NCBI GenBank assembly: GCA_944375715.1
Contig: CALWAP010000001.1
Span: 1 to 64,000, forward strand
Direction: 5' to 3'
DNA length: 64,000 bases
Origin: an uncultured Clostridia bacterium
GTDB taxonomy: Bacteria > Bacillota > Clostridia > Oscillospirales > Butyricicoccaceae
Below the pieces are notes generated by a model. That model worked only from the letters and a program-made list of their open reading frames with translations, did not search any database and had not been told where the DNA came from. Made by a program: the position numbers and the translations under genes. Position 1 is the stretch's first letter; every line of letters begins with the position of its first letter. Shown here in pieces: positions 51,470 to 60,016 of the stretch.

Positions 51470-52486
51470 ATGAAGCACGAACAGCCAAGAACGAAAAAAA
51501 GCGCCTCATTTCGCCGCAAGGCGCTACTCACAATACTCGTAATGTTGATTGCCCTCGGCGGATTTGGGGTATGGTATATCCTTCAGCCCCCCAAAATAGA
51601 CGCTCCCCCTGTCATGAACGAACCTGACGACGAAAATGACAGTGAAGAGCTGGATCTCGACGCGCCAAGTATTTCCCAGGCAGGCAGCAAAGAAAGGAAA
51701 GAAAACTTTTATACCTTCCTTCTGGTAGGTACAAATGACGATTACAACACCGATACCATAATGCTTGGCAGTGTGGACACAGATAAGGATATAGTCAATG
51801 TTGTTTCCATTCCCCGCGACACGATGGTCGATGTGGATATAAAAATCAAAAAGATAAACAACGCCTATGGCCGCAAGGGCATAGATGAACTTCGAAAACA
51901 GGTCTATGGCGTCACAGGCGTGTATCCTGACTACTATTGTCTTGTCAACATGGATCAGTTCATTGAGGTTGTGGATATAGTTGACGGTGTTGACTTTTAT
52001 GTTCCCTACAACATGTATCATGAGGACGCAAACCTGAAATACAATATAAATCTGTCCGAAGGCTGGCAGCATCTCGACGGCAAAAAAGCTATCCAGCTGG
52101 TCAGGTTCCGCGGTACCTCGGCCAGCGACTACGGCCGCATGGAAGTGCAGCGCGACTTCCTCAAGGCATTGGCCAAAAAGCTGGTTGACGAATTTACCAT
52201 CAGCCAGGCCAGCGATATCATAACCGTTATTTCCGAAAGCATCGACACAAATATGCCGGTAAAGGATATGATCTGGTTTTATATCAATGTGGCAAGGACA
52301 ATAGATTTTGAAAATGCCATTACCTTTGATACCATGCCCGGCACAACCACCGGCAGGTATAACGGCCAGGATTATGTATATCTTGACCCGCAGTCGACTC
52401 TGGAGTACATAAACGAAAAAATCAATCCTTATACCACCGACATTGCTCTGGAGGAGCTCAACATTATCCACCTGCAAGACAGATAA
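51470..52486 (+). CDS. LytR-CpsA-Psr (LCP) family glycopolymer transferase
   Basis: Membrane-anchored ligase that attaches teichoic-acid-like or capsular polymers to peptidoglycan. About 338 aa from ATG 51470 (CAGGAGA upstream). One membrane helix at about 19-40, an acidic linker, then the LCP domain: FLLVGTNDDYNTDTIML, SIPRDTMVDV with the key Arg-Asp, NNAYGRKG, and VRFRGTSASDYGRMEVQRDF. Typical length; a lone gene ended by a hairpin. Confidence 0.93.
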   Translation: MKHEQPRTKKSASFRRKALLTILVMLIALGGFGVWYILQPPKIDAPPVMNEPDDENDSEELDLDAPSISQAGSKERKENFYTFLLVGTNDDYNTDTIMLGSVDTDKDIVNVVSIPRDTMVDVDIKIKKINNAYGRKGIDELRKQVYGVTGVYPDYYCLVNMDQFIEVVDIVDGVDFYVPYNMYHEDANLKYNINLSEGWQHLDGKKAIQLVRFRGTSASDYGRMEVQRDFLKALAKKLVDEFTISQASDIITVISESIDTNMPVKDMIWFYINVARTIDFENAITFDTMPGTTTGRYNGQDYVYLDPQSTLEYINEKINPYTTDIALEELNIIHLQDR

Positions 52487-52496
52487 CTCAAAAGTG

Positions 52497-52526
52497 AAAC
52501 GGACAGCCATTGCTGTCCGTTTTTTT
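52497..52526. terminator. Terminator between LCP and LysR genes
   Basis: AAACGGACAGC and GCTGTCCGTTT form an 11-bp stem with a 4-nt loop and a T run. The two genes are convergent, and A/T flanks allow action on both strands. Confidence 0.92.
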
Positions 52527-52532
52527 ACATTC

Positions 52533-53420
52533 TCATGCGCCGCATTCTTCCCGCAGCTTTTTAAGAAAAATGCTGGCCGCTTTCGAAAGGGTGCCATGCC
52601 TTTTCCATATTACCGACCCATCGCTGCAAAGGGCGGGGGCAAGGGGCCTAAAGCAAAGGCCGCTTTGGCTGACATTTATAAGCCCGTCAAAGCATATGGC
52701 ATAGCCCATACCTTCGTCGACCAGCAGCGAGGCGTTGAACACAAGATTGTATGTAGCGACAATATTCAGCTGCCCGGGCTCTTTTCCAAGCCAGCTGAAA
52801 ATATTTCTTCCCGAATCGCTCTGCGCCGAAAGGATAAGCGGCTTGTCCCATAGGTCCTCAGGCCTTACACTTTCCTTTTCCGCCAGAGGGCTGTCCCTTC
52901 TCATAAGCACTCCCCATCTGTCGCAGCCGGGCAGCCTGAATGACTCGTACCGCCCGCTGTCGACAAATCCGTAAACCATGCCGATATCTATGAGCCCTTT
53001 TTCCAGCTGTTCGGTCACAAAGGCTGCGTTGCCGCTGCGTATATGGACGGTGATATCGGGATAGTCTTTCCTTATTTTTTGAGCCGCTTTGGCAAAAAGC
53101 CTGACCGTATCCGACTCGCCCGTTCCTATGAATACTTCGCCCGCGATATTGCGCCCTTCGGAAGAAAGCTCCCTTTGGGTCTTTCTGACAAGCTCCACTA
53201 TCTCCTCTGCCCGTTTGCGCAGCAGCAAACCCTCCTCCGTCAAAGCCACCCGCCTTGAGCCTTTGACTCCCCTTATAAAAAGGGCGCTGCCAACCTCTTT
53301 TTCCAAAGCCTTCAGCTGTGTCGACAGCGCCGGCTGCGAAATATGCAAAGAACGGGCCGCGGCCGATATGCTCTTTTCCCGGGCCACAGCCAGGAAATAC
53401 TCCAGAACCCTGATGTCCAT
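52533..53420 (-). CDS. LysR-family transcriptional regulator
   Basis: Regulator of 295 aa. The N-terminal winged helix begins MDIRVLEYFLAVAREKSISA and includes LHISQPALSTQLKALEKEVG. A LysR substrate-binding domain follows (about 90-290). GAGGTGAT precedes the ATG. It is divergent from the aldo/keto reductase at 53.6 kb, with a T-N11-A type palindrome between, so it probably controls that gene and itself. The effector is unknown. Confidence 0.93.
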   Translation of the reverse strand: MDIRVLEYFLAVAREKSISAAARSLHISQPALSTQLKALEKEVGSALFIRGVKGSRRVALTEEGLLLRKRAEEIVELVRKTQRELSSEGRNIAGEVFIGTGESDTVRLFAKAAQKIRKDYPDITVHIRSGNAAFVTEQLEKGLIDIGMVYGFVDSGRYESFRLPGCDRWGVLMRRDSPLAEKESVRPEDLWDKPLILSAQSDSGRNIFSWLGKEPGQLNIVATYNLVFNASLLVDEGMGYAICFDGLINVSQSGLCFRPLAPALCSDGSVIWKRHGTLSKAASIFLKKLREECGA

Positions 53421-53467
53421 AGTATCACCTCACCAAAAGCCTATCATGGCTTTATATAAAAATCAAC

Positions 53468-53488
53468 TATGGTTATCTATAATCCATA
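53468..53488. promoter_or_regulatory. LysR-type operator candidate
   Basis: TATGG and CCATA in inverted orientation are separated by 11 bp (T-N11-A architecture), 48 bp from the lysR start and 84 bp before the reductase start. A TATAAT at 53478-53483 lies within it. Confidence 0.65.
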
Positions 53489-53572
53489 AGTATTTGCTAT
53501 TTGCTTCCTTTGGGGTTATCATCAAATTGCAAGTAACCGCAGCATCTTTTCAAATGCAAAAGGAGGAAAATA

Positions 53573-54658
53573 ATGAAATACCGCAGGCTGCCCCACACGG
53601 GACAGGAAATAAGCATAATAGGCCTGGGCGGAAGCGCTTTGGGCTCGGCAGGCGAAAAGGAAATAATCTCGACCCTTGAAACGGCATTTGAAGCCGGCGT
53701 CAATTACTTTGACATGGCCGCCGGAGATCAAAGGCTGTTTGCGCCCTACGGCAAGGTCCTTTCCTCCTGCCGTCAAAAGGCGTTTTTGCAGGTGCATTTT
53801 GGGGCCGTTTATGACCAAAACGGCAAATATGGCTGGACCCTCGACCTGGAAAAAATTAAAAAATCGGTTTCCCGCCAGCTTGAGCTTTTAAAAACCGATT
53901 ACATTGACTTTGGCTTCATACACTGCATAGACGAGCTTTCCGACCTTAAAAAGGCTGAAAAGACCATAAATTACATAAAGGAACTGCAAAGCCAGAAAGT
54001 CGTGCACAGCATAGGCCTTTCGACCCACACTCCCCATATAGCGCTGGAAATGATCGACCTTCTGGATATGCTGATGTTCAGCATAAACCCCGCTTATGAT
54101 TATCAAAACGGTAAATACGCCATAGGCAGCCAGGGTGAAAGGATGGACCTTTACCGCAAATGCCAGGCCAAAGGAGTGGGCATTTCGGTCATGAAGCCCT
54201 TTGGCGGCGGACAGCTTTTAAGCGGGGATACCTCACCCTTCAAAACAGCTCTGAGCCGATATCAGTGCATACGCTATGCCCTTGACCGCCCCGGCGTCGT
54301 CACCGTCCTTCCCGGCATAAGGGGTCTTGAGGATCTTAAGAATGTCCTTGGATATCTTGATGCAGGCGAAGAAGAAACCGATTATTCGGTCCTGGCAACC
54401 TTTGCCCCGTCCGAAGCCGAAGGCAAGTGCGTCTATTGCAGCCACTGCCATCCCTGCCCGGCAGGTTTGGATATCGGCCTTATAAACAAGTATTACGACC
54501 TTTCAAAAGCAGGCGACGAGCTGGCAAAGGATCACTACCTCAATCTTGAAAAAAAGGCTTCCGACTGCATAGGCTGCGGCCATTGCGACGCCCGCTGCCC
54601 CTTCCATGTACACCAAAGCGCTAAAATGGCCGAAATAAAAGAATATTTTGGGAAATAA
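53573..54658 (+). CDS. Aldo/keto reductase with C-terminal 4Fe-4S domain (second copy)
   Basis: Oxidoreductase of 361 aa, related in architecture to the enzyme at 24.7 kb. AAAGGAGG precedes the ATG. The barrel starts RRLPHTGQEISIIGLGGSAL; the usual Asp is in YFDMAAGD but the Tyr of the tetrad is not in its normal position, and the His is in GFIHCIDEL. The C-terminal clusters are CVYCSHCHPCPAG and CIGCGHCDARCPF. Probably controlled by the divergent LysR protein. Substrate unknown. Confidence 0.86.
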   Translation: MKYRRLPHTGQEISIIGLGGSALGSAGEKEIISTLETAFEAGVNYFDMAAGDQRLFAPYGKVLSSCRQKAFLQVHFGAVYDQNGKYGWTLDLEKIKKSVSRQLELLKTDYIDFGFIHCIDELSDLKKAEKTINYIKELQSQKVVHSIGLSTHTPHIALEMIDLLDMLMFSINPAYDYQNGKYAIGSQGERMDLYRKCQAKGVGISVMKPFGGGQLLSGDTSPFKTALSRYQCIRYALDRPGVVTVLPGIRGLEDLKNVLGYLDAGEEETDYSVLATFAPSEAEGKCVYCSHCHPCPAGLDIGLINKYYDLSKAGDELAKDHYLNLEKKASDCIGCGHCDARCPFHVHQSAKMAEIKEYFGK

Positions 54659-54660
54659 TA

Positions 54661-54692
54661 AAAAGCCTTCCGCAGTAGCGGAAGGCTTTTTA
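54661..54692 (+). terminator. Terminator of the second aldo/keto reductase
   Basis: AAAAGCCTTCCGC and GCGGAAGGCTTTT form a 13-bp stem with an AGTA loop, followed by more T. Confidence 0.93.
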
Positions 54693-54955
54693 AAACGCGT
54701 TCCAAATAAACAAAAAAACAGACGCCATTTCAGCAATACCCAAAAGGAAAAGGCTTATGTACCATAAAGCAACACACAAGAATTTGATAAACAGCAATTC
54801 GTCATTCCACGTAACAAAGAAAACGAATATATTATTCACATTTGAATGGTATAATAAAAATCAATTAGTTACTGTCCTCTCTTTTTTGGGCATATACTGC
54901 GAGGACAATACCATGCTGCTCTGCTAAAATTAAAGTATCAGAAAAGGGATTGGAA
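54693..54955. other. AT-rich intergenic stretch before the AraC gene
   Basis: About 260 bp, much richer in A+T than its surroundings. An extended -10 (TGGTATAAT, 54847-54855, plus) is the best promoter candidate for the AraC gene. A 56-codon open frame (54757-54927, plus) follows a purine-rich stretch, but its composition is not convincing as a gene. Confidence 0.5.
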
Positions 54956-55801
54956 ATGGAATGGATTGAAAGATTTAACAATGTAATCAACTATATCGAA
55001 GAAAACCTTACGCAGCAGATTGAATATGAAGAAATTGCAAAAATTGCTTGCTGTTCTTCCTATCACTTTCAAAGGATGTTCGCTTATATGGTGGGCATTC
55101 CTCTGTCTGAATATATCCGAAAGAGAAAAATCTCATTAGCTGCTGTTGACTTGCAGAGCGGTGAGAAAGTTATTGATGTAGCAGGAAAATATGGTTATAA
55201 TTCACCAACCGCCTTCAACAGAGCCTTTCAATCCATTCATGGAATTTCCCCTTCTGCTGTTAAGCGCGGAAATGTATATGTAAAATCATTTCCGCGTCTT
55301 TCGTTCAAACTTGTAGTGAAAGGAGTAGAAGAATTGAATTATCGAATCGAAACAAAAGAAGCATTCCGTATTATCGGTGTGTCTGCGCCCCTAAGTAAGG
55401 AGTTGGAAAAAAATTTTTCTGTTGTTCCGCAAATGTGGCAAGACTGTATTGATAATGGAACGCTTGAAAGGCTGTCGAAAATGGTTTCCGCTTCGCCATC
55501 AGGTCTTTTGGGTATCAGCGTTTGTAACAACGAGGAACAATGGAAATACTATATTGCTGTTGCCTCATCAAAGGAGAATCCCGAATTTGAAGAATATATG
55601 GTTCCTACGACAGCATGGGCAATTTTCCCCGGGTCTGGCACAAATCAATCTGTCCAAGAATTAGAACGCCGTATTTATACCGAATGGCTTCCTGCTTCCG
55701 GTTATGAATACGGAAATGCCCCTGATATTGAGGTATATATAAATCCAGACCCCAAAAATACGGTATTTGAAGTGTGGGTACCTGTAAAGAAAAAAGCATA
55801 G
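54956..55801 (+). CDS. AraC-family regulator with GyrI-like effector-binding domain
   Basis: Regulator of about 281 aa (ATG 54956, AAAGGGA upstream). Two helix-turn-helix units lie in the first 105 residues (YEEIAKIACCSSYHFQRMF, VIDVAGKYGYNSPTAFNRAF). From about 120 the Rob/SoxS-type GyrI-like ligand domain follows, ending VFEVWVPVKKK. Codon use and base composition are clearly more AT-rich than in neighbouring genes, which suggests acquisition by transfer. No target gene is adjacent. Confidence 0.9.
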   Translation: MEWIERFNNVINYIEENLTQQIEYEEIAKIACCSSYHFQRMFAYMVGIPLSEYIRKRKISLAAVDLQSGEKVIDVAGKYGYNSPTAFNRAFQSIHGISPSAVKRGNVYVKSFPRLSFKLVVKGVEELNYRIETKEAFRIIGVSAPLSKELEKNFSVVPQMWQDCIDNGTLERLSKMVSASPSGLLGISVCNNEEQWKYYIAVASSKENPEFEEYMVPTTAWAIFPGSGTNQSVQELERRIYTEWLPASGYEYGNAPDIEVYINPDPKNTVFEVWVPVKKKA

Positions 55802-55842
55802 ATCGAAAAGCCTTTTTACAAAATATAGCAAAGCCAGCCGAG

Positions 55843-55898
55843 CCGGCGGGCGGTCAAGATGAACGGGCTACGCCCGCCGCTTGCCGCCCGTCTTTTTT
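55843..55898 (+). terminator. Complex GC-rich hairpin region with T tract after the AraC gene
   Basis: CGGCGGGCG (55844-55852) pairs with CGCCCGCCG (55871-55879). Alternatively CGGGC and GCCCG form a small hairpin inside a GGGCGG/CCGCCC stem that ends just before TCTTTTTT. The alternative folds share segments; the last one has terminator form. Confidence 0.6.
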
Positions 55899-55963
55899 GC
55901 AGGTTAGCAGATAAGAGGTTAGCGCAAAGGTTTACGCCCTTTAATCGCCAAATCAGATCCCTC

Positions 55964-57019
55964 CTATGCCTTGACGGCCCATCTGAGCTTGGCCGAACGG
56001 GCCCTGGGGTTTTTCCGGCACTCCTGCGGCGTGGGCCTTATTACCTCCCTTGCGGCGTCGCTGTAAACGCCATCTTTAAGCCCCTGTTTAAAAGCGGCTT
56101 TGACAAGCCTGTCCTCCCCGGAATGGAAGGTCAGTATGGCCACCCTTCCGCCGCGGGCCAGAGCGCAGGGCAGTTTTTCCAAAAAGGCGTAAAGCGATTC
56201 ATATTCAGAATTGACATCTATCCTCAGGGCCTGGAAGGTGCGCTGGCAGGATTTTTTAACCGCCTCTTCCCTGTCCTTTTTGGGCAGGAAGGACAAAGCT
56301 GCGCTTACTATCTTCCTAAGCTGCCCCGTGGTTTCGGGCCACCTTCCGTTTTGGCCGGCGCTGTATATCTCATTTGCTATCTCAAAGGCATAAGGCTCGT
56401 CGGCGTTTTCCTCAAGCATGCCCTCTATCTCGTCCCTCTCCATTTTCGAAAGCCGCTGGGCCGCGGTTTCCCCGCAGGTAGGGTCGAGCCGGAGGTCCAA
56501 AGGCCCGTCATGTTTAAAGGTAAAGCCCCTTTCAGGGTTGTCTATCTGCATGGAGGACACGCCGAGATCGGCTAAAACAAAGTCGAATTTCTCGCCCTTC
56601 AAAGGCACCTTGTCTATCTCCGAAAAGTTCATGTGGCGCACGGTCAGCAGATCCTCGCCGTAGCCCTTTTTTCTCAGCCTTTCGGTTGTTTTGGCAGACT
56701 CTATGGGATCAAGGTCGGTGGCATAGATATGGCCGCTTCCGCCGAGCTTTTCAAGCATTTTGGCCGTATGCCCGCCATATCCCAAAGTGGCGTCCATACC
56801 CGTTTCCCCCGGCTTTATGTCAAGTATCTCAAGTATCTCGTCTACGCATATGGGAATATGCATGCCGGCAGGGGTTTTGCCGCTTTCGATTATTTTCTCA
56901 ATATCCCCCGAGTACTTTTCGGGATTATGCTCCTTATATTTTTCGTCAAAGGCACGGGGGTACTTGCCGCTGTACCTTTTACGCCTTTTGTGGGGCTGCT
57001 GTCCGCTTCCTGTTTCCAC
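55964..57019 (-). CDS. rsmH: 16S rRNA (cytosine-1402 N4)-methyltransferase RsmH
   Basis: Methylates C1402 in the ribosomal P site. About 351 aa. GTG 57019 is taken as start because AGGAGGG lies 6 nt upstream. A 45-residue basic extension (HKRRKRYSGKYPRAFDEKYK) precedes the normal GMHIPICVDEIL opening. The SAM site is MDATLGYGGHTAKML, with LADLGVSSMQIDNPERGF and the C-terminal ILTFHSGEDRLVK. It sits after a decarboxylase-like gene rather than in the usual mraZ-ftsL division cluster, so a second rsmH may exist. Confidence 0.9.
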   Translation of the reverse strand: METGSGQQPHKRRKRYSGKYPRAFDEKYKEHNPEKYSGDIEKIIESGKTPAGMHIPICVDEILEILDIKPGETGMDATLGYGGHTAKMLEKLGGSGHIYATDLDPIESAKTTERLRKKGYGEDLLTVRHMNFSEIDKVPLKGEKFDFVLADLGVSSMQIDNPERGFTFKHDGPLDLRLDPTCGETAAQRLSKMERDEIEGMLEENADEPYAFEIANEIYSAGQNGRWPETTGQLRKIVSAALSFLPKKDREEAVKKSCQRTFQALRIDVNSEYESLYAFLEKLPCALARGGRVAILTFHSGEDRLVKAAFKQGLKDGVYSDAAREVIRPTPQECRKNPRARSAKLRWAVKA

Positions 57020-57030
57020 GGCTGTCCCTC

Positions 57031-58365
57031 CTAAAACTTCAAAACATCTATATTTGCAATTCCCCAATACTCAAGGGCCTTTACGGTTTCCGCCGTTATG
57101 ACCTCACCACTTATGACAGGAGGCACCGCCGGCGGGCAGAATACCGATGGTTTGGCGCATATCCTGCCTTCGGATCTTTCCACGGGGATATTCTCGCTTT
57201 CGGAAAAAATCGCTTCCCTGACGCTTAACGCCTGTTTTAAGGCTATGTCAAACTGCGGCGCTTGCGAAGGCGCATGGGGCTTATGCAGCATGAAAGCTTC
57301 CTTTACCCTTTCAAAATCGCCCTGCCCGTTTTCGGGGGTAAACATCAAAACAACGGCGCTGCGGTCGGCAAACTCGGGTTCTATGCCCATTTGCCTGAGC
57401 CAAAGGGCCATTTCTTCCCCGCCCTTTTCATCAGCCACCGTCAGCTTTAAAGGGTCGCTTGGAAGCACGGTATAACCCATTTCTTTAATACTGTCTTTCA
57501 GCTCCGAAATATAATGGCATGTCCTTTCCAGCCTTTCGGCATACCCCTTAGAAAGAAGGGCGCAGCAGGCGTCCAAAGATCGCAGTATAAGGTATGACGG
57601 GCTTGTGGAGCCAAAGGCCGCCATGGCCTTTTTAGGGTCCCTTTTAATGCAAGAAAGCCCCTTTTGAGAGATATGGAGATATGCCCCGCCCGTCAAAACA
57701 GGCAGGGTCTTGTGGGCAGAATCACAGCACAGGCTTGCCCCCAGGTCCATGGGGTGGGCGCTTTCCCTTAAAAACTTCAGATACGCCCCATGGGCATTGT
57801 CGACCAAAAGGGGTATTCCGAAGCATTGGCACACACGGCTCAGCCCGGCTATGTCCAGCATTCCTCCCAGATAATCCGGCGAGGTGACATAAACGGCAAA
57901 GGGCCTTCTTTCGGCCTTGTCCAAAGCGGCCTTAAGCCCTTCGGGGCTTATCAGGCACTGACACAGCGAAAGGCTGCTTGGATTTTCCGGCATGAGCCAC
58001 CCTATGTCGATATCAAGCATGGCGCATGCATAGACAAATGACGCATGGACATTCCTGCCGGCCAGGATATACGGCCTTTCATTTAAAAAGGGCATTACCG
58101 AAAACAGCATTGCCCTTATGCAGAGGGATGACCCCTCGGTGCTGTAAAGGGTGCGGGCCGATGAGAAAAGCTTTGACGCGTTTTTCTCGCTTTGGGCAAT
58201 GATCCCCTCTGCCCCGTAAAGGAAATCGGCCCCCTTTATTTCGGTTATATCCCACTTTTCACACCCGGTAAGCATTTTGCCCTTGTGGCCCGGCATATGG
58301 GCCCGCACCCCGCTTTTTTCGGCATAGGAGTCGACAAAATCCTTTATGGGCGTGGTCATTTTCAT
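57031..58365 (-). CDS. Orn/Lys/Arg decarboxylase-family PLP enzyme
   Basis: Fold-type I PLP enzyme of 444 aa. RAHMPGHKGK near the start, TEGSSLCIRAML, VDNAHGAYLKF and the PLP Lys in DSAHKTLPVLTGGAY are the family landmarks. It is shorter than biodegradative decarboxylases and resembles the Bacillus SpeA/YaaO-type enzymes, so the substrate could be arginine or lysine, but this cannot be read from motifs. Its ATG overlaps the maturase stop by one base (TGATG). Confidence 0.87.
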   Translation of the reverse strand: MKMTTPIKDFVDSYAEKSGVRAHMPGHKGKMLTGCEKWDITEIKGADFLYGAEGIIAQSEKNASKLFSSARTLYSTEGSSLCIRAMLFSVMPFLNERPYILAGRNVHASFVYACAMLDIDIGWLMPENPSSLSLCQCLISPEGLKAALDKAERRPFAVYVTSPDYLGGMLDIAGLSRVCQCFGIPLLVDNAHGAYLKFLRESAHPMDLGASLCCDSAHKTLPVLTGGAYLHISQKGLSCIKRDPKKAMAAFGSTSPSYLILRSLDACCALLSKGYAERLERTCHYISELKDSIKEMGYTVLPSDPLKLTVADEKGGEEMALWLRQMGIEPEFADRSAVVLMFTPENGQGDFERVKEAFMLHKPHAPSQAPQFDIALKQALSVREAIFSESENIPVERSEGRICAKPSVFCPPAVPPVISGEVITAETVKALEYWGIANIDVLKF

Positions 58366-59744
58366 CAGTCATTCTCCTCGTCTTCGGCCACCTTTATCAT
58401 GATGGCGCACTCCATGCGCTTTTTGAAAAGCTCACAGCCGTACTCGTAAACGCCGTTTATCGAACCGGTGGCGTGATAGGCATTGGCGGCGCACCCGCCC
58501 GAGCAGTAAAACTTTGCCCAGCAGTCTTTGCATTCCGGTCTTGCGTAGGCGTTGCAGGATCTGAACATGTCCCTGACGCCCTCATTTGTCACGCCGTCCC
58601 AGATATTGCCCATGCTGTACTTTTCGTCACCGACAAACTGATGGCAGGGGAAAAGCACGCAACAGGGCGTGACGGCCATATATTCCGTGCCCGAGCCGCA
58701 GCCCGATATCCTCTTATAAATGCAGGGACCGTTTGTCAGATCTATCATGTAATGATAGAAGGTGAAGGGCCTGCCCTCCTTCTTCCTTTTGAGCATTTCT
58801 TTTGCAAGGATCTCATATTGCTCAAACAAAACGGGCAGATCCTCCTTGGTAAGGGCGTAGGGATCGTCGGGGGCGCATACCACAGGCTCCATGCTCAGTT
58901 CGGTAAAGCCCAGGTCGGCCATCTTAAATATGTCCTTTGTAAAATCGGTATTGAGATGGGTATATGTGCCTCTGACATAATAGCTCTTGCCGCCCCTGGC
59001 TTTTGCGAACTTCTGAAACAGGGGGACTATCTTGTCATAGCTGCCGTTGCCCATATAATCAACGCGGAAACGGTCGTGGACCTCTTTGCGGCCGTCAAGG
59101 CTCATGACGACATTGTGCATTTCCCTGTTGCAGAAATCGATGACCTCGTCATTCACCAAAACACCGTTTGTCGTCAATGTAAAACGGAAGTTTTTGTTCT
59201 TTTCCTTCTCAATGCTCCTGGCATATTCCACCGTCTTTTTTACGACATCCCAATTCATAAGGGGCTCGCCGCCGAAAAAATCCACCTCTAAGTTGTGCCT
59301 TGCGCCCGAATGCTCCACAAGAAAGTCGATGGCCCTTTTGGCCGTTTCCAGAGACATTATAGCCCTTTCGCCGTGGTATTTGCCCTGGCTTGCAAAGCAG
59401 TATTCGCAGTTGAGGTTGCAGGTGTGGGCCACATGCAGGCAAAGTGCCTTTATATCGTTGCTCCTGTTTTTGAAATCAAAGGCAAGACCCTCGTATATAT
59501 CCTTTGAAAAAAGCTTGCCGCCCCTTTCAAGCTCGGCTATGTCGTCAAGGCACAGCCTTACCTCCTCGGGGGTTACATCTTCCCTGTCTTTATACTTTTC
59601 GCATATATCGGAAACTATCTCATCGGCTGACTTTTCCTTATACATGGCAATAATGTCATATGCAACATCGTCAACCGAATGCACCGAACCGCTGCAGGTA
59701 TCCAAAACTATGCTATATCCGTTGAGCTTGTACTGATGTATCAT
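58365..59744 (-). CDS. scfB: SCIFF peptide thioether maturase (radical SAM/SPASM)
   Basis: Forms thioether crosslinks in the SCIFF (ranthipeptide) precursor. The 459-aa protein has an N-terminal peptide-binding segment (HQYKLNGYSIVLD, a RiPP recognition-like start), the radical SAM cluster Cys109-x3-Cys113-x2-Cys116 in HTCNLNCEYCFASQ, DFFGGEPLMNWD, and a C-terminal SPASM region rich in Cys (CGSGTEYMAVTPCC, CKDCWAKFYCSGGCAAN). The precursor gene lies 76 bp upstream on the same strand, which confirms the role. AAGGAGAAG precedes the ATG. Confidence 0.96.
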   Translation of the reverse strand: MIHQYKLNGYSIVLDTCSGSVHSVDDVAYDIIAMYKEKSADEIVSDICEKYKDREDVTPEEVRLCLDDIAELERGGKLFSKDIYEGLAFDFKNRSNDIKALCLHVAHTCNLNCEYCFASQGKYHGERAIMSLETAKRAIDFLVEHSGARHNLEVDFFGGEPLMNWDVVKKTVEYARSIEKEKNKNFRFTLTTNGVLVNDEVIDFCNREMHNVVMSLDGRKEVHDRFRVDYMGNGSYDKIVPLFQKFAKARGGKSYYVRGTYTHLNTDFTKDIFKMADLGFTELSMEPVVCAPDDPYALTKEDLPVLFEQYEILAKEMLKRKKEGRPFTFYHYMIDLTNGPCIYKRISGCGSGTEYMAVTPCCVLFPCHQFVGDEKYSMGNIWDGVTNEGVRDMFRSCNAYARPECKDCWAKFYCSGGCAANAYHATGSINGVYEYGCELFKKRMECAIMIKVAEDEEND

Positions 59745-59765
59745 TTATCTTCTCCTTAAAGCAGT

Positions 59766-59801
59766 AAAAAGGGGCTTGCGCCCTAAAGCAAAAGCCCCTT
59801 T
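59766..59801 (-). terminator. Stem-loop between SCIFF and its maturase
   Basis: On the minus strand GGGGCTT and AAGCCCC pair around a loop, followed by five T. It lies 20 nt after the SCIFF stop and would give more peptide mRNA than maturase mRNA if it ends transcription only in part. Confidence 0.75.
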
Positions 59802-59820
59802 GAACTATCGCTATAAACTT

Positions 59821-59967
59821 TTACTTGTTGCTGTTCTCGCACTGCTGGTTGGCGACGCCGCAGGAAGTCTTGCATGCCGACTGGCAGGAAGTCTGGCATT
59901 CGCCGCAGCCGCCCTTGACGGCGCTCTTGCAAAGGTCGCGTGTCTCAAGTGTCTTTATTCTTTTCAT
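59821..59967 (-). CDS. scfA: SCIFF ranthipeptide precursor (six-cysteines family)
   Basis: Short gene for a 48-aa ribosomally made peptide substrate of the neighbouring radical SAM maturase. ATG 59967 has GGAGG 8 nt upstream; an ATG two codons earlier is too close to the ribosome site. It reads KRIKTLETRDLCKSAVKGG, then the conserved CGECQTSCQSACKTSC core and NQQCEN near the end. The six family cysteines are at 21, 24, 28, 32, 36 and 43; a seventh, Cys13, lies in the leader part. Secretion or signalling roles are proposed for ranthipeptides; its role here is unknown. Confidence 0.95.
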   Translation of the reverse strand: MKRIKTLETRDLCKSAVKGGCGECQTSCQSACKTSCGVANQQCENSNK

Positions 59968-60016
59968 GGTCATAACCTCCGTTTTTAAATTTGGCGGGAT
60001 TTGAACCCTCTATACA

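Noticed and set aside
51524..52597. A 357-codon minus-strand open frame opposite the LCP gene
   Set aside because: The plus strand has all LCP motifs, a signal anchor, promoter and terminator; the opposite frame has none.
54757..54927. A 56-codon open frame before the AraC gene
   Set aside because: Purine-rich sequence precedes the ATG, but the peptide has no family features and the DNA is simply AT-rich; the best promoter candidate lies inside it.
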